64,000 nucleotides of DNA, taken from the NCBI RefSeq assembly GCF_000167355.1, contig NZ_AAEW02000018.1:17911-81910 (forward strand), read 5' to 3'. Positions 18,176-26,280 of this stretch are shown piece after piece; position 1 is the first letter of the stretch, and the number at the start of each line of letters is the position of its first letter. The stretch comes from Desulfuromonas acetoxidans DSM 684 (GTDB lineage: Bacteria; Desulfobacterota; Desulfuromonadia; Desulfuromonadales; Desulfuromonadaceae). The translations under genes and the position numbers were made by a program. The notes under the pieces are model-generated. The model worked only from the letters and a program-made list of their open reading frames with translations. It was not told the origin of the DNA and ran no database searches.

Positions 18176-20337
18176 TGAACCACACCGCCACCATTGCCCT
18201 GGCAGGCAACCCCAACTCCGGCAAAACCACCCTGTTCAACGCCATCACCGGCGCGCGTCAACATGTCGGCAACTATCCCGGCATCACTGTTGAACGCAAA
18301 GAAGGCTCCCTCAACCTTAACGACACCCGTGTCAACATCGTCGACCTGCCCGGCTGTTATTCACTGTCTGCTTTTTCCCAGGAAGAGCTGGTTGCCCGCA
18401 AGGTGCTGGTTGATGAGCGACCGGACATTGTTGTCGATATCGTCGATGCCACCAAACTGGAACGCCACCTGTATCTGGCCATCCAGTTTTTCGAGCTGGG
18501 CATCCCGGTGATGCTGACCCTCAACATGATGGATGAGGCGAATAAAAAAGGGTTGCGCATTGATACAGAAAAACTTTCAACCCTGCTCAAATGCCCGGTG
18601 GTGGAAACCGTGGCCCGTTCCGGCGAAGGCAAGCAGGAACTTTTGGAAAAAGCTCTGCACTACGCGGCGGATCGCGGTGGTGTCTGGGAACCACTGGAGA
18701 TCTCCTACGGCGCCGATCTCGACACGGCTCTCAATGCCATGGTGGAAAAGATCGAAGCCGCCCGTTTCATGACCAACCGCTATCCGGCACGTTGGGTGGC
18801 CCTGAAATATCTGGAAAGCGATGACGAGATCGTCACCGCCGGACGCAGTATCGGCAGTGTGGCCTTTGAACTCGAAGAGATGGTCAGCGAAGTGGATACC
18901 CACTGCCGTACCACCCTCAACACAACACCAGAGGCCTTGATTGCCGACTACCGTTACGGCCTGATCAACTCGATCCTGCGTCAGGACATTATCGAACGTC
19001 CTCAACAGGTAGACCGCCGCGAACTCACCGACAAACTGGATAACGTTCTGACCAACCGCCTGTTCGGTCCGCTGATCATGTTTGGCGTACTCTACGCCAT
19101 GTTCCAGATCACCTTCACCCTCGGCGAAATCCCCATGGGCTGGTTTGAAAGCTTTTTCGGTTGGCTCGGCAATACGGCTACAGCTCTGATTCCCGACGGC
19201 ATGCTGCAATCGCTGATCGTCTCCGGTGTCATCGACGGCGTCGGCGGTGTCATGGGCTTTGTCCCGTTGATCGCCATCATGTTCCTGATGATCGCCTTTC
19301 TCGAAGATTCCGGCTACATGGCCCGCGTTGCTTACATGCTCGACCGCGTGTTGCGCATGTTCGGCCTGCACGGCTGCTCGGCCATGCCGTTTATCATCTC
19401 CGGCGGCATCATGGGTGGCTGCGCCGTGCCCGGCGTCATGGCCACCCGCACCCTGCGCAGTCCCAAGGAAAAATTGGCTACGCTGATCACCGCCCCGTTT
19501 ATGCCATGCGGTGCCAAGCTACCGGTGTTTCTGCTGCTCATCGCCGCCTTTTTCAGCGAGAACGAAGCGCAGATCATGTTCTCTATCACTCTGGGCGCCT
19601 GGGCCATGGCCCTGCTGGTCTCTAAATTACTGCGCTCAACCATCATCAAGGGCGAACCGACGCCGTTCGTCATGGAACTGCCACCCTACCGTCTGCCGAC
19701 CCTGCGTGGCGTGCTGATTCACACCTGGGAACGGGTGTGGCAATACATCCGCAAGGCCGGGACCGTTATTCTGGCCGTGTCCATTTTGCTGTGGGCGGCC
19801 ATGACATTTCCGCAATTGCCGGAAAATCAGGTTAACGCCTTTAACCAGCAACGCATTGCCGTCGCCACCAATGTGATGGATATGGAACAACGCTCCACCC
19901 AGCTCGAAAAGATTGACAACCAGGAAGCTCAAGCCACGTTGCGTTACTCCGTGGCAGGCCAGATAGGCAGTTTCTTTGAACCGGTTAGTCAGTGGGCCGG
20001 ATTTGACTGGCGCACCAATATCGCCCTAGTTGGTGGATTTGCCGCCAAAGAGGTGATTGTTTCCACCTTCGGCACCGCTTATTCGCTGGGCGAGATCGAT
20101 CCGGAAGAGGCCGCGCCATTGTCGCATCAGATCGCCACCGATCCGAGCTGGAACAAGTACACGGCCATCTCGCTGATCATCTTTGTGCTGCTCTACGCAC
20201 CGTGCTTTGTCACCGTGGTGACCATGGCCAAGGAGTCGTCATGGGGCTGGGCGGTGTTTTCTACAGTGTTTAACACCGCGCTCGGCTTTGGACTGGCGGT
20301 GGCGGTGTATCAGGTTGGCACTCGGTTATTGACTTAA
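18175..20337 (+). CDS. feoB: FeoB, ferrous iron transporter with G-protein domain
   Basis: Inner-membrane Fe(II) importer, 720 residues. N-terminal GTPase: G1 GNPNSGKTT (residues 11-19), switch region NYPGITVERKEG, G3 DLPGCYSL, G4 NMMDEANKKG. The C-terminal membrane part has the two Gate domains (MLDRVLRMFGLHGCSAMPFI and the later FAAKEVIVSTFGT), with the Cys-Ser pair typical of the family. A long cytosolic loop lies near 560-600. It is coupled to feoA by overlapping stop and start, and is followed 13 bases later by the small Cys-rich protein. Confidence 0.97.
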   Translation: MNHTATIALAGNPNSGKTTLFNAITGARQHVGNYPGITVERKEGSLNLNDTRVNIVDLPGCYSLSAFSQEELVARKVLVDERPDIVVDIVDATKLERHLYLAIQFFELGIPVMLTLNMMDEANKKGLRIDTEKLSTLLKCPVVETVARSGEGKQELLEKALHYAADRGGVWEPLEISYGADLDTALNAMVEKIEAARFMTNRYPARWVALKYLESDDEIVTAGRSIGSVAFELEEMVSEVDTHCRTTLNTTPEALIADYRYGLINSILRQDIIERPQQVDRRELTDKLDNVLTNRLFGPLIMFGVLYAMFQITFTLGEIPMGWFESFFGWLGNTATALIPDGMLQSLIVSGVIDGVGGVMGFVPLIAIMFLMIAFLEDSGYMARVAYMLDRVLRMFGLHGCSAMPFIISGGIMGGCAVPGVMATRTLRSPKEKLATLITAPFMPCGAKLPVFLLLIAAFFSENEAQIMFSITLGAWAMALLVSKLLRSTIIKGEPTPFVMELPPYRLPTLRGVLIHTWERVWQYIRKAGTVILAVSILLWAAMTFPQLPENQVNAFNQQRIAVATNVMDMEQRSTQLEKIDNQEAQATLRYSVAGQIGSFFEPVSQWAGFDWRTNIALVGGFAAKEVIVSTFGTAYSLGEIDPEEAAPLSHQIATDPSWNKYTAISLIIFVLLYAPCFVTVVTMAKESSWGWAVFSTVFNTALGFGLAVAVYQVGTRLLT

Positions 20338-20350
20338 AGGAGGACATATT

Positions 20351-20524
20351 ATGACGTTAGATCTTTTTTTAACCCTTTGCGTTATCGTCATTGCCGCGCT
20401 TTATCTGATTCGCACGTTGCGCCGCCAAAAGAATAGTGGTGGAGGATGCTCGTGTGGTTCGGGGGGATCGTGTTGCGGTGGGGGACAGGAGTCTGGTGGA
20501 TGTTGCCAGGGGCAGCACCATTAA
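20351..20524 (+). CDS. FeoB-associated Cys-rich small membrane protein
   Basis: 57-residue frame starting ATG 20351 after a strong AGGAGG (7-base gap). One N-terminal membrane helix (LFLTLCVIVIAALYLI) is followed by a basic patch (RTLRRQK) and then a Gly/Cys-rich tail containing GGGCSCGSGGSCCGGG. This is the layout of the FeoB-associated Cys-rich membrane proteins found after feoB in anaerobes. It is likely to bind metal at the membrane and act with FeoB; that role is inference. It is the third gene of the feo operon. Confidence 0.85.
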   Translation: MTLDLFLTLCVIVIAALYLIRTLRRQKNSGGGCSCGSGGSCCGGGQESGGCCQGQHH

Positions 20525-20573
20525 TTTGAAACCACAAGGGAGAGTTGGAACATTCAGCTCTCCCTTGTTGCTT

Positions 20574-20929
20574 GAAGATCAAGGTCAACGTCAAGGTCGC
20601 CGGGTTTCGTCCCGGCAGCCGACATCCTTTTGAACAGCGAATCGTGCACCTCATCCCTCCCGTACTGCAGCGCCGAACGCAATAAGCGTCGTCGTGATGG
20701 TTTTCGGCAAACTGTTTGAGCGCCAGCGAGTTTTTGCCGATATCACGGCGTAAGCGACTGAAGTGAGGGGACTCGAAGAGCGCGAAGCCCGGGAGTCGTT
20801 TGTCCGTCTCTTTTGACGACGCAAAAGGGACCCGACGTGTGGGCGCGGAAGCCCACGTCACGTGCGGACCACTTTCGCGAACAGATGACGTTCGCCAAAA
20901 CGATCAGTTGAGTTATGCAAACCACTGAA
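20574..20929 (+). repeat. Structured intergenic repeat A, copy 1 (internally deleted)
   Basis: Begins with a run of GATCAAGGTCAA-like bases, then the hairpin GTCGCCGGG/CCCGGC, and ends AAACCACTGA. Compared with copy 2 it lacks the section between the CATCCTTTTG arm and the CGAATCGTGCA segment. It keeps the hairpins GTCTCTTTTG/CAAAAGGGAC (20806-20831) and GTGGGC/GCCCAC (20839-20856). No conserved protein frame. Confidence 0.8.
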
Positions 20930-21520
20930 GATCAAGGGCAAAGGCAAAGTCAAGATCAAGGTCGCCGGGTTTCGTCCCGGCAGCCGACATACTTTTGACT
21001 GGCCGCTCAAAAGTATGCAAAAGCCAGCTTGAACACCTCCTGAACCTGGATCAACCGACAATGCATCTGTTTCCGTGATGCTTCACGGATTCAGCTCGCC
21101 GCCCTTTAGATCGACGAATCGTGCAACGCATCATCTTTGGCGTAAATGTTGATAATAGACTTACGCCTCACTCTATTTCTTTCGTGATACCGATCAAACG
21201 GGTGGGCAGTGCCCACCCGTGCCTGGGTCTGTCATTTAGCAACCAAGCCCTCCCGTTCAGCAGCACCGAACGCAATGAACGTCACCGCGATGGTTGTCGG
21301 CAACCTGTTTGAGCGTCAGCGAGTTTTGCCGACATCGCGGTGTAAGAGAATGGAGTGAGGGAACCCGAAGGGTGCAATGACGGGAGTCGATTTTGCGGTA
21401 CTTTTGTCGACGCAAAAGTGCCCCGACGTGCGGGCGCGGAAGCCCGCGTCACGTGGGTACCACCATCGCAAACGGATGAAGTTTGCCAGAGCGATCAGTT
21501 CCGAATGACGAACCACTGAA
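20930..21520 (+). repeat. Structured intergenic repeat A, copy 2 (full length)
   Basis: The most complete direct copy, about 590 bp. Hairpins: CATACTTTTGA/TCAAAAGTATG (20988-21017), CGGGTGGGC/GCCCACCCG (21199-21219), GGTACTTTTG/CAAAAGTGCC (21397-21422) and GCGGGC/GCCCGC (21430-21447). The arms differ from those of other copies on both sides, so pairing is kept. Follows copy 1 head to tail. Confidence 0.85.
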
Positions 21521-21910
21521 GATCAAAGTCAGGGTCGCCGGGTCTCGTCCCGGCAGCCGACATCCTTTTGATTGGCCGCTCAAAAGTATGCAAAAACCAG
21601 CTTGAACACCTCCTGACCCTCAGATTAACCGACAATGGGTCTGTTTCCGTTATGCTTCACGGATTCGGCTCGCCGCCCTTTAGGTCGACGAATCGTGCAA
21701 CTCATCAGCTTTGGCGTAAAACGGTGATAACAACCTTAAGTCGCGCTCTATCTCTGGTGTGGCCCCGATCAAACGGGCGGGACGGTGCCCGCCCTACAGA
21801 TGTGTGTTATTTACCACCCAACGTAATGACCATCACAGGGCAAACTCGGAGCGCGCGAAGCCCACGTCATGTGCGTACCCAAAAACACAAAAAGGTGGAG
21901 TTCGCCAAAG
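21521..21910 (+). repeat. Structured intergenic repeat A, copy 3 (3' truncated)
   Basis: Third head-to-tail copy. It keeps the 5' hairpins and GGGCGGG/CCCGCCC (21775-21794), where copies 2 and 4 have GGGTGGG/CCCACCC. The later CTTTTG hairpin is missing; a remnant of the GCCCACGTCA segment is present near 21860. Confidence 0.8.
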
Positions 21911-21966
21911 CAAACCCCACCCCCATTTACGAATCTATTTCGTCTAACTAATCAACTGTTCCAAAG

Positions 21967-22125
21967 CTACTTCTTGGCAATCACCCACACCGCATGCACG
22001 ATACCGGGAATATAGCCAAACAAGGTCAGCAGAATATTAATCCAGAACGGCCAACCAATACCGACCTGCAGAAACACGCCCAACGGCGGCAGCAGGATGG
22101 CGCATAGAATCCGAACGAGATCCAT
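21967..22125 (-). CDS. Pmp3/YqaE-family small membrane protein
   Basis: 52-residue protein with two membrane helices: MDLVRILCAILLPPLGVFLQ, then WPFWINILLTLFGYIPGIVHA, ending VWVIAKK. The LPPLGVFLQVG and GYIPGIVHAVWVI patterns are the signature of the Pmp3/YqaE (UPF0057) family, linked to membrane potential and stress. ATG 22125 is preceded by AAGGAG. It ends beside the repeat A cluster and lies 14 bases after the small lipoprotein gene on the same strand, so the two may be one stress-related unit. Confidence 0.9.
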   Translation of the reverse strand: MDLVRILCAILLPPLGVFLQVGIGWPFWINILLTLFGYIPGIVHAVWVIAKK

Positions 22126-22139
22126 AGCTCTACTCCTTA

Positions 22140-22418
22140 TTATTTCTCTTGATGCTCTTCGATGGCATCGGTCACATCTTCTTTGACTTCAGCAGCACCT
22201 TCTTTCACATCTTCAACAGCCTCGTCCATCACCTCTCCGGCCTTTTCAAACATGCCTTTGGGATTAACGGTCTCTTCAACCGCATCCGTGGTCTGCTCAA
22301 TGGTCTCATCGATCTTTTTGCCCGCCTTTTCCGCGGGACCTTCCTTTTCACAGCCGGTCACAGTCAAACAAAAAACAGTTGCCATAACGACAAAAAAGCC
22401 AATGGTCGGGTTCATCAT
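22140..22418 (-). CDS. Small acidic lipoprotein
   Basis: About 92 residues. The signal sequence (GFFVVMATVFCLTVTGC) ends in a lipobox LTVTGC, so the mature protein should be lipid-anchored. The mature part is very acidic and made of repeating amphipathic EKAG/DEAVEDVKEG-type heptads, suggesting a helical or coiled-coil periplasmic rod. I start at ATG 22418, 10 bases after AAGGAG; the frame extends upstream but would lose the signal sequence. Function unknown. It is transcribed toward the Pmp3-like gene. Confidence 0.75.
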   Translation of the reverse strand: MMNPTIGFFVVMATVFCLTVTGCEKEGPAEKAGKKIDETIEQTTDAVEETVNPKGMFEKAGEVMDEAVEDVKEGAAEVKEDVTDAIEEHQEK

Positions 22419-22615
22419 AGGGTCTCTTCTCCTTAAATGTGATTGCCAAAACACCGCCTCGACAGGAAAAGCCGGCAGCAGGCTTACTTTGCGGCAATCG
22501 GTGGTAGACTTATTTCTGAACCGGCAGACCATCCCCCTTCGGGACGAGCTGCTTACGTTATAACATAACAGAATTGTTGCTCACTGTGTCAAGAACAACC
22601 TGTTCAGGAGTCCTT

Positions 22616-24076
22616 ATGTCCCAGCCCGGCAGCGAACTGTTTTTTGCGGTACGACCCAAACTGATCGGTCATTATTTCGGTCAGTTCTGCCTGATTATGG
22701 CTGCCCTTAACCTGGTCACGCTGGTCGTCTCGCTGTTGACCGCCCCGGATTGGCGCATCTCGCTGAGCTATGCACTGATCATTCTCGGTCTGCTGCTGGC
22801 CTGGCTTGTATTGAAACGGCTGCGCGTCTCGCAACGGATGCAGATGAACGAAGCCATGGTGCTGGCTGCGCTGGTGTTTTTGGTGGTGCCGTTTATCATG
22901 ACCATCCCGTTGTTGGTATCCGACATCCCGTTTATGGACGCCCTGTTTGAAACGGTGTCCTCCGTCACCACCACCGGCCTCAGCACCCTGCCCGGCATGG
23001 AGGGCAAGCCGCTGATTTTCACCTTCTCCCGCGCCTGGATGCAATGGTATGGCGGATTGGGCATTGTTGTCTTCTCCCTGGCGCTGGTGGTACGTCCCGG
23101 CCTGTCCGCCCTGCGCCTGGCGGCCATGGACGAACCGGACGATCTGGTCGGCGGCACCCGCGCCCATGCCCGACGAGTGGTGATTGTCTATAGTGTGCTG
23201 ACGTTGTCCGGCATCATACTGTGGCTGGTGTTGGGAGGATCACTACGCAACGGCGTGCTCTACATCCTCTCTGCGGTATCCACCGGCGGTTTTGCCCCAA
23301 CCTCGGGCAGTTTTGCCGACCTTCCCCATGTGCGCTTGGCGTGGGTGGTCACCCTGACCACACTGGCTGGTGCCCTGCCATTGGCGCTGTATCACCAAAC
23401 ATGGCGCGACGGGCTACGCCCGTTACTCGACAACGTTGAGCTGCGTCTGCTGATCCTGCTGATTGCAACCATGACCCTGCTGGTCACGCTGTCGATGTGG
23501 AGTTACGGCACCCCCTGGTCCACCGCCGTGCACCATGCGCCGCTGATGGTATGCTCGGCCCAGACCACGGCGGGTTTTTCCAGCCTTGATCCGGCGGCAC
23601 TTGATCCCGGCTCCAAGCTGCTGCTGATCCTGTCCATGCTCATCGGCGGCGGCGTTGGTTCTACCGCCGGTGGCTTCAAACTGCTGCGCCTGCTGGTGCT
23701 GCTGACGCTGATCCGCCACTTTGTCCGCACCATGAGTGTGCCGCCCAATACCGTGTTGCGGCAAAAACTCGGTAAAAAGGTGCTGGAACAGGATGACGTG
23801 CAGGATGCGCTGATGATCATCCTGCTGTTTATCGGTGCTATTGTGCTGTCGTGGCTGCCGTTTGTCGCCTACGGCTACGATCCGCTCAATGCCCTGTTTG
23901 ACGTAGTTTCCGCCACCGCCACCGTCGGCCTGTCCACCGGCATTGTCGGAGCGGACCTGCCCACCCCGCTTAAAGGGGTTTTGTGTGTCGATATGTTCCT
24001 TGGCCGTCTGGAATGCGTGGCCTGGCTGATTTTCTTTTACCACCGGACCTGGTTCGGTAGAAAGCGAGACAACTGA
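22616..24076 (+). CDS. trkH: TrkH-family potassium uptake channel
   Basis: Inner-membrane K+ translocating subunit, 486 residues. The four pore-loop repeats are visible: SSVTTTGLST, SAVSTGGFAPTSG, SAQTTAGFSS and SATATVGLSTG, each with the filter glycine. ATG 22616 (MSQPGSELFFAVRPKL) follows AGGAG. Its stop overlaps the trkA start (TGATG), so the channel and its regulator are made together. The divergent region 22419-22615 must hold promoters for this operon and for the lipoprotein gene. Confidence 0.94.
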   Translation: MSQPGSELFFAVRPKLIGHYFGQFCLIMAALNLVTLVVSLLTAPDWRISLSYALIILGLLLAWLVLKRLRVSQRMQMNEAMVLAALVFLVVPFIMTIPLLVSDIPFMDALFETVSSVTTTGLSTLPGMEGKPLIFTFSRAWMQWYGGLGIVVFSLALVVRPGLSALRLAAMDEPDDLVGGTRAHARRVVIVYSVLTLSGIILWLVLGGSLRNGVLYILSAVSTGGFAPTSGSFADLPHVRLAWVVTLTTLAGALPLALYHQTWRDGLRPLLDNVELRLLILLIATMTLLVTLSMWSYGTPWSTAVHHAPLMVCSAQTTAGFSSLDPAALDPGSKLLLILSMLIGGGVGSTAGGFKLLRLLVLLTLIRHFVRTMSVPPNTVLRQKLGKKVLEQDDVQDALMIILLFIGAIVLSWLPFVAYGYDPLNALFDVVSATATVGLSTGIVGADLPTPLKGVLCVDMFLGRLECVAWLIFFYHRTWFGRKRDN

Positions 24077-24750
24077 TGCGAATCGTCTTTGTCGGTGCCG
24101 GAGAACTCACCGTAGAAACCGCCTCTTTACTCATTGCACGCAAACATGAGGTGGTGATTATTGAAGAGGACAAGGAGCGCATTGAGGAGCTGACCGAAAC
24201 GCTCGACTGCAGTTTTCTCCACGGCGACGGCAGCCGCCCCAACATCCTCAGTGAGGCCGGGCCGGAACACGCCGACTACCTGTTCTGCCTGACGGAAAAT
24301 GATCAGTACAACATCATTGCCGCACTGGTGGGGCGTTCGTTAGGCTACGGCCATGTGGTGATCCAGATTCACAATGTCGACTACCTCACCATCTGCCGCG
24401 AGCTGCGCCTTGAACATACCGTCACGCCATCGAAAACCATCAGCCGCTATCTGGCCGATACCGTGTCCGGGGTGGATGCCGTGGAACTGTCATCGATGAT
24501 CAAATACGAGGCACGCTGCATCACGGTACAAATTACAGAAGACAATAAAGGCAAAATCTCCGACTTTGCCTTGCCCAAAGAGGCACGTATCATCGGTATT
24601 TACCGCGATAAACAGTTTTTGATTGCCGATGCGGAAACTGTTCTCAAAGAGGATGATGAGGCGCTGATTCTGACCCATAGTAAGCATCTGTCGGAGTTGA
24701 CGGAACGGTTTATTGAACAGGAGATCGAGGAGGAAGGGGAAGCGGATTGA
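24076..24750 (+). CDS. trkA: TrkA-type potassium channel regulator
   Basis: Cytosolic gating ring subunit for TrkH, 224 residues. The RCK N domain starts MRIVFVGAGELTVETASLL with the GxGxxG-like nucleotide-binding loop and an acidic strand end (VVIIEEDKERIEEL), which favours NAD(H). The RCK C domain (AVELSSMIKYEARCITVQI...) occupies the second half. This is the single-domain form, half the length of E. coli TrkA. It is overlapped with trkH and followed directly by repeat A copy 4. Confidence 0.93.
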   Translation: MRIVFVGAGELTVETASLLIARKHEVVIIEEDKERIEELTETLDCSFLHGDGSRPNILSEAGPEHADYLFCLTENDQYNIIAALVGRSLGYGHVVIQIHNVDYLTICRELRLEHTVTPSKTISRYLADTVSGVDAVELSSMIKYEARCITVQITEDNKGKISDFALPKEARIIGIYRDKQFLIADAETVLKEDDEALILTHSKHLSELTERFIEQEIEEEGEAD

Positions 24751-24769
24751 CCGATATGGTCTAGCGTTC

Positions 24770-25345
24770 TAAGTCAAGGTCAAGGTCAAGGTCGCCGGGT
24801 TTCGTCCCGGCAGCCGACATACTTTTGACTGGCCGCTCAAAAGTATGCAAAAGCCAGCTTAACTTCTCCTGAACCTAAACTCATCGACCATGCGTCTGTT
24901 TCTGTCATGCTTCACTGATTCGGCTCGCCTCAACAAAGAGAATATTGGATAAACACGTCCTGTGTTTCCCAATAAACGCAAGCCGAAAATGCGATTTCCG
25001 TCTTGCTTACACCATCAAAGATGGTGGTCGCCCGTCCATGGCCTCCACAGACGGTTTTCAGCCGTCTGTCAGCTCGGCAAATCGTGCAACTCATCAGCTT
25101 TGGCGTAAAACGTTGATAATCGTCTTATGTCTTTCTCTCTTTTTTCCGTGGCACCGATCTAACGGGTGGGACGGAGCCCACCCTTCAGTAGTGTGTTATT
25201 TAGCACCCCAGCCCTTCCGCACTGCAGCGCCGAACACAACGAGTGTCGTCGTGTGGGCGCGAAAGCCCACGTCACGTGCGTACTTGATTGCGCAAACGGA
25301 TGAATTCCGCCGAATCAATAGGTTCCAGATAACGATCCACGGAAA
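24770..25345 (+). repeat. Structured intergenic repeat A, copy 4 (interrupted by repeat B)
   Basis: Starts with GTCAAGGTCAAGGTCAAGG, then hairpins CATACTTTTGA/TCAAAAGTATG (24828-24857), GGGTGGG/CCCACCC (25164-25183) and GTGGGC/GCCCAC. The conserved CGGCTCGCC...CTCGGCAAATCG section is split at about 24929-25070 by a copy of repeat B. The CTTTTG hairpin section is deleted. Confidence 0.8.
24929..25070 (+). repeat. Repeat B, copy 1, nested in repeat A
   Basis: Contains GCAAGCCGAAAATGCGATTT, then TTGCTTAC and GGTCGCCCGTCCATGG, and ends in the hairpin CAGACGG/CCGTCTG. Other copies are at 47455-47582 and 52890-53055 (inverted). Its location inside repeat A copy 4 implies it arrived later. Confidence 0.75.
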
Positions 25346-25397
25346 AAGAATAATCCTAACCTGAAAAAAACTTGCCCATCCCCATTTTATACTTTAT

Positions 25398-25421
25398 ATA
25401 GTTAGCTAATTGGCTAACTAT
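25398..25421 (+). promoter_or_regulatory. ArsR operator (perfect 9-bp inverted repeat)
   Basis: ATAGTTAGC (25398-25406), six-base spacer, GCTAACTAT (25413-25421). It lies 28 bases before the arsR start, where ArsR-family repressors bind. The AT-rich TTATATAG part could also serve as a -10 box, so bound repressor would block polymerase. Confidence 0.7.
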
Positions 25422-25448
25422 GCAACAGATAGATTAAGGAGCTGATCC

Positions 25449-25811
25449 ATGGAGTCCATTTCACAACTGTTTAAAGCACTCGGCGACCAGAACCGCCTTC
25501 GGGTAGTTGCCGCCCTGCTTGAATACGACGAGCTGTGCGCCTGCCAGCTTACCGAGTTTTTGCAAATCACGGCAGCGACGGCATCACGTCATATGGGCGT
25601 GCTGGTGGCGTCCGGCCTGGTCAGCAGCCGTAAGGAAAGCCGCTGGGTTTATTACCGTTTGACCCAAAAATCTCGACCGTTGCTGGAGATGCTGGATTGG
25701 TTATCGCGCCAACTGAAAAACGACACGACCATCAAGCAGGATCGCAAAACACTGGCGGAAATCACCTCCTGCGACAAAAACGATCTTTGCAAAAGACACA
25801 ACACCCCCTGA
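25449..25811 (+). CDS. arsR: ArsR-family metalloid-responsive repressor
   Basis: 120-residue winged-helix repressor of the ars operon. N-terminal MESISQLFKALGDQNRLRVVAAL is typical; the metal site motif is ELCACQL (family ELCVCDL), with the two cysteines of the ArsR As(III) site. The DNA-recognition helix reads TAATASRHMGVLVASGLV. A C-terminal cysteine-containing tail (SCDKNDLCKRH) may add a ligand. ATG 25449 follows AAGGAG. It autoregulates through the palindrome just upstream (inference) and is followed by arsC 19 bases later. Confidence 0.93.
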   Translation: MESISQLFKALGDQNRLRVVAALLEYDELCACQLTEFLQITAATASRHMGVLVASGLVSSRKESRWVYYRLTQKSRPLLEMLDWLSRQLKNDTTIKQDRKTLAEITSCDKNDLCKRHNTP

Positions 25812-25830
25812 TCAATAAGGAGCCAACCCC

Positions 25831-26277
25831 ATGAGTAGCAAATTGAAACTGTTATTTCTCTGTACCGGCAATTCCTGCCGCAGTCAGATGGCCGAAGGCT
25901 GGACCCGCCATCTTAAAGGCGATGTGATTGACGTCTACTCCGCCGGGATTGAAACCCACGGCCTCAATCCCAACGCCGTTAAAGTGATGGCCGAAGCCGG
26001 TGTGGATATATCCAGCCACCGCTCCCAGCATATCGATGAGTTCAAAGAGATCGCCATTGATGTCGTGGTCACGGTGTGCGGTCACGCCCACGAAACCTGT
26101 CCGTATTTTCCGGCCAATTGCAAAGTGGTTCATGTCGGCTTTGACGATCCCCCCAAAATGGCCAAAGAGCTGGCCGAACAAGGGGCCTCGCAAGAACAGC
26201 AACTGGACTGTTACCGCACCGTGCGCGACCAGATCAAAGCCTTTGTCGAAACCCTGCCCTCATCCGTCATGGAGTAA
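25831..26277 (+). CDS. arsC: Arsenate reductase, thioredoxin-coupled type
   Basis: 148-residue enzyme of the low-molecular-weight phosphatase fold that reduces arsenate to arsenite. The P-loop CTGNSCRSQMAEG (residues 11-23) has the catalytic CX5R. The redox relay cysteines are seen in VTVCGHAHETCPYF near 83-92. The C-terminal part contains HVGFDDPP, the expected Asp loop. ATG 25831 follows AAGGAG. The product arsenite would be exported by the Acr3 pump encoded 3 bases downstream. Confidence 0.95.
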   Translation: MSSKLKLLFLCTGNSCRSQMAEGWTRHLKGDVIDVYSAGIETHGLNPNAVKVMAEAGVDISSHRSQHIDEFKEIAIDVVVTVCGHAHETCPYFPANCKVVHVGFDDPPKMAKELAEQGASQEQQLDCYRTVRDQIKAFVETLPSSVME

Positions 26278-26280
26278 CGC

